Assembly: GCA_946800325.1 (NCBI GenBank)
Contig: OX326956.1
Span: forward strand, 16,830,667-16,894,666
Reading direction: 5' to 3'
DNA length: 64,000 bases
Source: Luzula sylvatica
Lineage: Eukaryota; Streptophyta; Magnoliopsida; Poales; Juncaceae
The notes under the pieces: model-generated
Databases searched by the model: none
Seen by the model: the letters and a program-made list of their open reading frames with translations, nothing else
Told to the model about the DNA's origin: nothing
Position numbers and translations under genes: made by a program
In this document: one piece after another, positions 55,298 through 64,000 of the stretch
Layout: each line of letters opens with the position of its first letter
How positions within the stretch are numbered: position 1 is the stretch's first letter

Positions 55298-58200
55298 CTA
55301 ACACTGCGATAGATATCCCAATCCTATTGCCCTAGCATTCTGCTCATGCTTGGCACGTGATAGTGGCTTCGTAAATGGATCGGCCACATTATCATCAGTA
55401 GGTATCTTCATTATTCTCACGTCACCTCTCTTCGTAATCTCACGAATCAAGTGGTAACGCCGGAGTACATGCTTGGATCTGTGATGCGCTCGCGGTTCCT
55501 TTGATTGTGCTATTGCTCCGTTATTGTCACAATAGACATCCATGGGACCCGAGATGCTTGGCATAACGCCAAGTTCCATCACGAACTGTCGTAGCCAGAC
55601 AGCCTCCTTTGCGGCTTCCGAAGCCGCGATGTATTCCGCTTCAGTTGTAGAATCAGCCACCGTCTTCTGTTTGGAGCTTTTCCAAACAACAGCTCCGCCA
55701 TTGAGCGTGAAGACGTAACCACTTTGAGATTGGAAATCGTCCGGGCAAGTTTGGAAACTAGCATCTGTATATCCTTGGATAACCAGATCTCTTTCCGCAC
55801 CACCATATACAAGAAACATATCTTTAGTATTCCTGAGATACTTAAGAATGCTCTTGACTGCGGACCAGTGAACTTCCCCGGGATCAGACTGATAGCGGGA
55901 AGTCACACTCAACGCATATGCGACATCTAGTCTAGTACATATCATGGCATACATGATCGATCCTATAGCCGAAGCGTATGGGATCCGACTCATTCGCTCA
56001 CGATCAGCGTCCGTCGAAGGACACTGATCCTTGGTGAGAGCGATGCCATGTGACATTGGCAGAAATCCTTTCTTGGATTGCTCCATGTGAAACCTAGTTA
56101 TCACTTTGTCAATATATGTACTTTGATTTAGTCCGAGAAGTCTCCTCGATCTATCTCTATAGATCTTCACGCCTAAAATATAGGCGGCTTCTCCTAAGTC
56201 CTTCATTGCGAATTGACTACCCAAATATGCCTTAACCTGGTTAAGCATTGGGATGTCATTTCCAATGAGTAAGATGTCGTCCACGTACAAGATGAGGAAT
56301 ACGACCGAACTCCCACTGAATTTCTTGTATACACAAGGTTCCTCGATATTTTGAATGAAATCATACTTTGCGATGACCTCATCGAATCGTATGTTTCACG
56401 CACGAGATGCTTGTTTTAATCCATAAATGGATTTCACAAGCTTGCACACTTTATTCGTATTCTTTGGATCGACAAAACCCTCGGGTTGTGTCATATACAC
56501 ATCCTCGGTAAGGTTCCCGTTAAGGAAATCGGTTTTGACATCCATCTGCCATATCTCATAATCGTGATATGCAGCTATTGCTAGAAGAATGCGAATACTT
56601 TTAAACATGGCTACTGGAGAAAACGTTTCATCATAGTCTATACCATGAATTTGCTTGAAACCTTTCGTCACCAGTCGTGCTTTAAAAGTGTATACATTAC
56701 CATCCATGTCGGTTTTCTTCTTGAAAACCCATTTGCACCCAACGGTCTTAGCACCATTAGGTAGATCAATAAGATTCCAAACCTTATTATCATACATGGA
56801 CTGGATCTCGGATTTCATGGCTTCATGCCATTTCGAGGAATCCAGGCTAGACATAGCACCTTTGTAGGAGGTTGGCTCATCATCTAGAGTCAACTCATCA
56901 TCGTCATTACTAATGAGAAATCCATATCTCTCAGGTACTTGACGATTCCTACCAGATATACGTATAGCTTGTGCACCAGATTCTGGTTCACCATCCAATG
57001 GTAACTCAGAATCTTGTTCCAAATCAACTGGTTCACTTTGTGGTTCTCGAATTTCTTTGAGATCAATTTTACTCCCACTAGCTTGACGATCTAGGAATTC
57101 CTTCTCTAAGAGGTGTCCTCGTCGAGCCACGAAAACCTTGTTTTCACCAGGCAAGTAAAAGTAGTATCCTTTTGTTTCTTGAGGATACCCCACAAATAAA
57201 CACTTGTCTGATCTTGGTTCGAGTTTTTCCGTCAATAATCTTTTGACGTATGCCTCGCAACCCCAAATCTTAAGATAAGACAATGATGGCACCATGCCAT
57301 ACCATAATTCATATGGTGTCTTTTCAACCGATTTGGACGGAACTCTATTCAGTATATGAGCGGCCGTTTGAAGCGCGAAACCCCAAAATGACTTTGGCAA
57401 ATCTGTTCGACTCATCATCGAGCGAACCATGTCTAACAAAGTCCGATTCCTCCTCTCGGACACTCCATTCCATTGGGGTGTACCAGGTGGAGTCCATTGT
57501 GATACTATACCACAATCTCGAAGATAGTCCTCAAACTCATAGCTCAAGTATTCGCCACCTCGATCCGATCGAATGGCTTTTACTTTCTTGCCCAGTTGAA
57601 GTTCTACTTCATGTTGAAACTCTTTGAATTTCTCAAAAGTTTCACTTTTATGACGCATTAAGTATATATAACCATATCTACTATAATCGTCAGTAAAAGT
57701 CACAAAGTAGCGATACCCATTTCTAGTCTCGACACTCATCGGTCCACATACATCGGAATGTATGAGGGCCAACACATCTTTCGATCTTTCTCCTTTCTTG
57801 TAGAAAGGTGTCTTTGTCATCTTACCCATCAAACAAGATTCGCAATTTTCTATTGACTCTAAGTCAAAAGAATCTAGCACTCCATCCTTTTGGAGTCTAG
57901 CAATGCGTTTCTCGTTTATGTGTCCGAGACGACAATGCCATGAGTATGTTTCATTAGTTTGAGTAGTATTTATGTTATAAATAGACTGATTATTGTTGTT
58001 ATTATCTAAATCCAAGACATATAGACCATTTTCAACTAGAACATTACTAAAGAAAATGTCATTCTTGCGAATAAAACAATCATTAGTACCAATAACTAAT
58101 TCATATCCATCCGCAATCAGTCTCGAAACAGAAATAATACTCCTACTCAAAGTAGGTACATAGCAACAATTATCCAAAACTAAAATAAGTCCATTTGGCA

Positions 58201-59246
58201 AAGTTAAATCATACGTCCCTTCGGCTAATGCTGCTACTCGAGCTCCATTCCCGACGCATAAGTCAACTTCGCCACGAATCAACGATCTTCTACTTCTTAG
58301 GCCCTGCATATTATTACAAATATGAGTCCCGCATCCAATGTCCAACACCCATGATGATGAAGTAAAGAAATAAGATTCGATAACGAAAATACCTGATGCC
58401 GGTGTGTCCAAGGAAGCGGTCTTTTGCTTGCTCACCCTCAGGAAGATCTCGCAATCACGCTTCCAATGCCCCTCCTTGAGGCAGTGGAAACACTTCTTGT
58501 CATCCTTGGCTTTCTTGCCCACAGGCTTAGGCGCAACCTTGTTGCCCTTTGCCTTCCTCTTCTTGTTTTTGTTCCCATTGCTTGGACTCTTCCCATCAAC
58601 CACCAATACTTCCGAAGTCCTAGACTTCATGTATCGCGGTTTCATGTCACCTTCGAATTTTCTGAGCATTCCGATAAGCTGGGGAATGGTCCTTTTCATG
58701 TATGACATGTGGAAATGCGAAATGAACGAATCGAAACTCGGTGGCAGTGACAACATGATCAAATCAGTTTGTAACTCCACCTTGAATTTTATGCCAAGCC
58801 TCTCAAGATGATCGAAATATCCTTTCATCTTGAGAAGGTGCGAGCTAACAGGCGTACCATCTTGCATCTTGCATTGCGTCGCATTGCCAAGAGCTTGGTA
58901 CTTCTCCACCCTTGCTTGAACCTGAAACATCTCCCTGAGTTGTTTCATAATCTCGTATGCATCCTGTTTCTCAAACTGGATTTGATATTCAGGAGCCATA
59001 GTAGCCAACATGAGGCATGTGACATCATTCGAATCATCCATCATGGCCTGATATTCGAATATGGCATCCCCAGTTGCGTCATCCCCTGGCACAGGAGGGA
59101 TAGGCGTCTCCAAGACGTGTGCCTTTCCTTCCTGTTTCAGAACGAATCCCATATTCCTCTGCCAGTCGAGAAAGTTCTTTCCGTTCATCCGTTCCCTTTT
59201 TCAAAATGGAACGCAAACTAAATCGGTTATTACTTGGTAAAGCCAT
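55298..59246 (-). pseudogene. Copia gag-pol polyprotein, one frameshift and one stop
   Basis: From the probable start at 59246 (MALPSNNRFSLRSIL) one surplus base near 59200 shifts the frame; from 59188 it is open to 56396, then after one TGA (normally Trp in ASRQW) to 55298. Domains: gag (NFLDWQRN), zinc knuckle [14 protein letters not shown], protease ([15 protein letters not shown], with DIG where DSG/DTG is usual), integrase ([59 protein letters not shown]), RT ([20 protein letters not shown]), RNase H (GYTDASFQ, SKQKTVADSTTEAEYIA). The parts would be cleaved to capsid, protease, integrase and RT/RNase H. Confidence 0.92.
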
Positions 59247-60513
59247 GAATTCTACAATTTTGAAAAATAATGTAATTAATAATGTGGTCTTTTATATATT
59301 AAAATTCATTTTTAAATAACTTGAAATACCCATTATTTTATCATTTCAAATAGCCCCCACTATTGAAACGGAGATTTGATACCTTAAATCTCATAATGGA
59401 CAAGATCCCTATTTAACGTATTTCTAAGGTGACTATGGCTAACCACTCAGAAAATACGTCACGTCGGGTAGGACGATGTCCAATCATCTTTAAGACGATT
59501 ATTGCTTTATTCGTGAGATCCGGTATTGAGTCCAACTCAAAACCAGAGTGTGTGTACCTCACTCCTTGCCCCAAACCCTAGCCTAGCTAGTGAATTGGTC
59601 AAGTCCAAACCACAAATGGAGTATCATTCAATCAGCGAATTGACATGCCAAACTATGGCCATGCAACACGTCAATTCCTAATCAATGCATGCCTTCCTTG
59701 CTACGCACGTGCAAATCTGTGCCAGACTATGGCCATGCAACACAGATAAACAAACACTAGTTTAGAAGGTTCCATTTAGGGAGACATAAGACTTGATAAT
59801 TACGTGGGAGGATTTTACTTTTTATTAAAATCATTTATTTTATTCATTCACAATAACAAATAAAATTATGGTATAGCATATAGGCCTTTTAGTTTTATGA
59901 GCAATCATAAAACCCTAAAATTCCCAACCCTAAAACCCAAGATGATTCCTTGCTTCATGTGAAGATCCAATCTTCGTGTCGTGTCGTCTTGCCTTGAAGG
60001 TCCTTCTTCAAAACGAAACCTATTTTATTTTATTACAACTTTGGAAGACTCACCGGTCCCCACATAATTAAATAAAATATAATTTGGAAAGCTCACCGGC
60101 CCCCACACAACACACATACAATCATTCACAGACAATCATCCCCGTTTTAGGCTATATGCTATACCGTATCGAATTTATAAATTGGAAATTTTAAATTATT
60201 GGGCATTTTTGACAGAAAAAAAAATTGGTTGTCCAGAAAATTGTTCGTTCGAACGCAACTCCAAGTTCGTTCGAACGAACGTCAGAAAAAAAAATTTCAA
60301 CTTTTTACTCCAAGTTCGTTCGAACAGATCAGTCCGTTCGAACCGAACACTAGGTTCGTTCGAACAGACCAGTTCGTTCGAACGCAACTCCAAGTTCGTT
60401 CGAACGAACCCTATTCTGCCAGCTTTTCTAATTTCTGAAATTCAGCCCAAAAATTCTAAAATTTCCTAAATTCGAATTAAATCATCGATTTTCGATGGTT
60501 TTAACGAGCGATT
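59247..60513 (-). other. Long 5' leader of the copia element with palindromic motifs
   Basis: About 1.3 kb between PBS and gag. Positions 60240-60410 hold seven GTTCGAAC-centred motifs, two of them the full GTTCGTTCGAACGAAC. Positions about 59625-59740 hold two copies of a CCATGCAACA-containing block that also occurs in the 3' region. Confidence 0.75.
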
Positions 60514-60525
60514 GCTCTGATACAA
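60514..60525 (-). other. Primer-binding site of the copia element
   Basis: Minus strand TTGTATCAGAGC, one base from the LTR. It matches the tRNA-iMet complement TGGTATCAGAGC except for T in place of G at position 2. Confidence 0.8.
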
Positions 60526-60526
60526 C

Positions 60527-61179
60527 TGTAGGGTTACGCACGCTTCTATCAAAGTGTGCAGAGGAATTAGTCTCGCATGCGTAACCTAATTCTACCGGGA
60601 TCACGCCCTAAAACCAACGAAAAAGGAAGAGTTGGAGATAATTACCTCGTACAAGTTAGTACGTGTCGATTACTTCTCCAAATCCGTGAACCTTCTCCAA
60701 GGAATGCTCGTGCAGTCCCTCTACTCGTGTCCACCTCGATTTCGACCGATCGGAAATCGCCAACGCCGTTCTAGTCGACGTTACGATTGAATCTCTCAAA
60801 TCCTTTGCTCAATTCTCCCTCTCAATTTAGCCCAGATCTAATCTGGAATTTCTGTCGAAGAAGAGAGAGAAAAGACGGCTCAAAACCCTAGAAAAACTTA
60901 GGTCAAAAACGAAATAAGAATTCTATATATATAGGAATTCAGTCCGTTCGAACGCACCTAAATGGTTCGTTCGAACGAACCCAGTTCGTTCTAACGCATT
61001 TCAGTAGTTCGTTCGAACGAACCCAAATCTGACTGTCACGAATAAATCCGTTCGAACGCACTTATATAGTTCGTTCGAACGCACTTATATAGTTCGTTCG
61101 AACGAACCTAATTCTGACTGCAGAATTGCCTATTTATATAAATTCTTCCAAGTTAATTCTTAAGCCATATTTTCTTTCA
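60527..61179 (-). repeat. 5' LTR of the copia element
   Basis: 653 bp. The extra 23 bp relative to the other LTR is a tandem copy of CGCACTTATATAGTTCGTTC plus three bases at about 61057-61102. Confidence 0.92.
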
Positions 61180-61903
61180 GTTCGTTCGAACGGACTATCT
61201 CAAGTATGTCCAGTTCGTTCGAACGAACATATTGCTGAATATGTACATTGGATATACGCAATCTTTGACCCAGTCCTTATCCTATGTAAGTATAAATATG
61301 ATGTTTCTCTCTCTTCTAATTAGTTCAATCAGTATAATCTTAGAATTCATTTTATCAAAGAGTTGAAAGAATGCAAAGAAAGATAGAAAGAGAAAAGAGG
61401 GGAGAAAAGAGGTTTTCTCCATTAGAAAACGTAATTGATCGAATCAAGCAAGTTCACACACGCTTCGTCTAGGCAGTTACATGTGTGACCGAGAGATACA
61501 ACTCAGAGAGGATACGAGTAAAGGAACCATGTTTTTGGTTCTCAAATGTGAACTGAAGTTAGAGTTTCACCGAAATCGTTTCGGTTTGCCCACAACAAGG
61601 AGGAGAACAAGTCTGACGGAGTCGAGACGAGAAAGACGCACGTGAGACGAAAGGCAAACCACAACGCTGTCGAGTCGTGTGGTATGGCACACACGCGCTG
61701 CCAGAGTGGAAAGCACGAAGAAGACGATGGAAGAACGCGATCAACCCTTCGTCCACCATCAATTTGGTGCGGTATGGTTGTCTATTATTTCTTCCATGAT
61801 TCGCACGCTCGGAATCGTTTATAGGGTCTTCAGAATTAGGATAAATACTCCGCGTCCCTCACCCGCTACGCGGGGCACGGGACCGTGAATTTCCCAACAC
61901 GGA
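61180..61903 (+). mobile_element. Solo LTR, right piece
   Basis: Continuation of the LTR begun at 53290. It starts with GTTCGTTCGAACGGAC (copia TSD duplicated), has a second full motif at about 61210-61225, TATA-like GTATAAATATG at about 61290, and ends GTGAATTTCCCAACA. Related in order and motif to the LTR at 22390-23423. No PBS follows, so no internal region remains. Confidence 0.6.
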
Positions 61904-62082
61904 TAGCATTCAAGGTAGCTTTTACGAGGGTTAATCGGCCCCCCTAAAGATATCATTTTTTCTTTCCATGTTGCTAAGCATGTTTTTACTTTTTTAATTA
62001 GAGGGAGTTTTTTTTTTTGGTTTGTTCAACGCAAGTGAGATTCCTAGGTATAAAATTGGGATGTCTGTTTTTGGGCATCTTA
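61904..62082 (-). pseudogene. LINE ORF2, upstream half of the interrupted copy
   Basis: The minus strand encodes CPKTDIPILYLGISLALNK, then WKEKMISLGG and, one frame over, GRLTLVKATLNAI. This is the L1 RT/thumb region that normally precedes the segment at 52337-53289. It is cut on one side by the LTR nest and on the other by the Harbinger element at 62083. Confidence 0.82.
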
Positions 62083-64000
62083 GGGGGTGTTTGGTTAGGT
62101 GCATTAGGATATGCAAGGAGAAATTGATCTACAGCATGTTGTACTCCTGTATTGCAATGTCATTTATTATGTTTGGATGATAGAATCATATGTTACCGTA
62201 AATTGAACTTTTTATGTTTGGATTAACACAACTGAAATTTACAAGTTAATCATGTCATCAAAATTCATACACACATACACTTTCAATATGATCTTCAAAA
62301 TAATCAAAACTCAAATACATAAAAAACCAACAAAAAAATAATACTGACACATCATTGAACTATTCATCCATAATTTAAATATTAACAAAATACCAAATAT
62401 TAACTTAATATTATGGCATATAATAAGTTTTAATTAATAACAAAATACCAAATGATAATCTCAAAAAAACAAATACAGCATAATGCAACATACGATTACG
62501 TCACTAACAAAATAACAAAATGAGACGTAACAATTACATAAACTAGGTTACATCATAAATAAAATAACAAAATTGATGCAACACTTAAATAAACCATCAA
62601 CTACACCTTATTATTAGTTTTCGCCGGGCCCAAAATTTTCCATCGCAAAATTATCAATCCATCCTTCTTGATAAGTAGAATTATAATTTAGAAAGATATG
62701 TGCTTCACAAGGATGCTTTGCTAAATATCGACTTGCCGATATCAATACGGGCATTGGGAACTTGTCTCCCATAGTCATGATCGCAGCCGCCACCAAACGC
62801 GCAAAATCGAACTCTTTGTCCTTATCCAATGCATCGGCAATGCGCGCAATGCTATTAGCTACTTGAGTTACCTCGGCTTGAAGAGGAGATTCATCTCTTT
62901 TCCTCTTCTTCCTTGCGTTGTTTGTAGTACTTGAATCCTTCCTTATTAACGTGTCAGGACTCAAATTCTGAGCTTCGAGAGGACTCCCCTCGGGACAACT
63001 TCCATCACCCATAACATTATTTCCAATTTCAGAGAAATCGTAGTTCTCCAATCCTATATCATTACTATCATTAAGGGCTGGCCTTGAAGAAGTCCGCATT
63101 GGGGTACCAAGAGGGGCGGAAGTTGGATGCAATGATTTAGCGTATAGGCCAGTTGCGGCATCATTGTCGCAAACTATAGACATCTCTTCAAACATCTCAA
63201 TCGGCTTATTTATGTAAGGATCATCATTCGGATGTGCCTAAGATATTACATTATGAAAATACATTAGCAAAAATATATTTATTATATTTGATTATTCAAT
63301 ATGATAATTACCTTGATGTATGTTTGGTACTCGGCGTCATCCATTACAATCTTCTTTTCTCTATCATCCCATCCGGTGCCGCTCATATCCTTCAACTTTT
63401 TTATTTGATTCCATTTGCTCCTAAGAGTTCTAAGATGGTTCGTAACTTTATTTTCAGAGACTTGAACATGATACTCATCACTTATCGCCCTAACCGCTGC
63501 AATTATGGCCTGATTCTTGAAACCTTGGCCAGATTTCATACCTTTCCTAACTTGTTCCGTCATGAACTTTAGAAGAAAATTGCTCAGATGTTTTGGCCAC
63601 TTAAAGTTTGATTTCGCTCTCTTGTTGATAGTTTCCATATTATTCTCCATCTGCAAAAATGTTGTTAATATACAAACAACTATAATAACAAAAAAAAATA
63701 CAATATTTTACTGTATTAATCCATACTGGTAAATAGTGTTGTGATATAAAATATAACTCAAATATTACAACTCGAATATTACAAGACAAGATTGCAATGT
63801 CCATACTGGTAAATAGTATTGTAACATCCCCTTTTCAACAATAACATTTTACTGATAAAAAGTCATGAAAGAAAGTACCAAAAAATACAAAACTTTACTG
63901 ATAAATAGTACAAAATAGTAATGCAAAGAAATTGAGAACAAAATAGTGTTGAAATAGATACTTACGAATGAGAGGAGTCAAGGAAGGCTTCCACCAATTT
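62083..64000 (-). mobile_element. PIF/Harbinger-type element, left end and one gene (continues beyond window)
   Basis: The left terminus GGGGGTGTTTGGTTAGGTGC follows TTA (62080-62082), the expected 3-bp target. Tourist/PIF elements start with GGG(G)TGTTTGGTT. The Myb/SANT-like gene inside is the usual second gene of PIF/Harbinger. The other end and any transposase would lie past 64000. It is inserted in the same LINE that carries the LTR nest. Confidence 0.7.
62614..63650 (-). CDS. Myb/SANT-like DNA-binding protein, PIF/Harbinger second ORF, 320 aa
   Basis: Exon 1 63650-63312 (113 codons) starts MENNMETINKRAKSN and contains a Myb/SANT-like domain (FKWPKHLSNFLLKFMTEQVR, VTNHLRTLRSKWNQIKKLK, GTGWDD). 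Donor GTAATT at 63311 and acceptor TTAG before 63237 remove a 74-bp intron in phase 0. Exon 2 63237-62614 encodes AHPNDDPYINKPIEMFEEMS, a basic KKRKRDE patch and a helical C-terminus (FDFARLVAAAIMTMG). TTTTTGCAG directly before the ATG suggests an intron in the 5' leader. Such proteins bind element ends and bring the transposase to the nucleus; L10-interacting MYB-like host proteins derive from them. Intact. Confidence 0.78.

Larger units (their letters stand above)
53370..61179 (-). mobile_element. Ty1/copia retrotransposon, 7.8 kb, recent
   Basis: LTRs at 53370-53999 and 60527-61179, TSD GTTCG at 53365-53369 and 61180-61184. Order on the minus strand: 5' LTR, PBS, 1.3-kb leader, gag-pol, 1.3-kb 3' region, polypurine tract, 3' LTR. 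The LTRs differ by about five substitutions and a 23-bp tandem duplication, so insertion was recent. A frameshift near the gag start and one nonsense codon in RT make this copy defective. Confidence 0.93.

Noticed and set aside
55579..58811. Several plus-strand and shifted frames over gag-pol
   Set aside because: Shadows of the copia polyprotein frame; no domain content.

Overview
The window is plant nuclear DNA from a dicot-like genome. It is strongly AT-rich and crowded with transposable elements: L1-type LINEs, Ty1/copia elements, hAT, Mutator-like, PIF/Harbinger and Helitron elements, and a tRNA-derived SINE. Host-type genes are few and short. No rRNA, functional tRNA, CRISPR array or prokaryotic operon is visible. 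The species cannot be named from the sequence.

Left part (1-16.7 kb). Two short single-exon genes (227-538 and 8703-9050, minus) end in W-[RQ]-P-x-LQSIPEE, which I associate with the plant UCP031279-like family. Between and after them lie non-autonomous DNA transposons whose ends and target-site duplications (TSDs) can be read directly: hAT-like at 955-1882, 10700-12160, 12849-13632 and 14676-15575, a Mutator-like fold-back at 5568-5736, and a SINE at 3471-3607.

Middle part (16.7-26.4 kb). A possible Pack-MULE (about 16730-22290) carries a 5'-UTR-like segment. It is interrupted by a gag-only copia element (17738-19673) and contains a short Helitron (20890-21587). An LTR end with its primer-binding site is then fused to an antisense LINE reverse-transcriptase fragment.

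Palindrome (26.5-35.5 kb). Two arms of about 3 kb in opposite orientation each carry an apparently intact three-exon gene for an unrecognised small protein (112 and 106 aa). The spacer of about 3 kb holds a third copy of the LQSIPEE gene and a MULE-type MITE with a perfect 9-bp TSD.

Right part (35.5-64 kb). This holds a 5'-truncated LINE, a decayed ascorbate peroxidase fragment, more hAT elements, and a full-length L1 LINE with long open ORF1 and ORF2 (41423-48255, 16-bp TSD). A second truncated LINE follows. A minus-strand LINE is interrupted by a probable solo LTR, which is itself interrupted by a copia element (53370-61179, TSD GTTCG). The same LINE is also interrupted by a PIF/Harbinger element whose Myb/SANT-like gene is complete and whose remainder runs off the window. 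The two LTR families share a striking palindromic motif, GTTCGTTCGAACGAAC.

The genes form no pathway. The window is an accessory region shaped by nested insertion, segmental duplication and inversion. The most unusual signals are the gene-bearing palindrome, the palindromic motif in the LTRs and leader, and the gag-only copia element.
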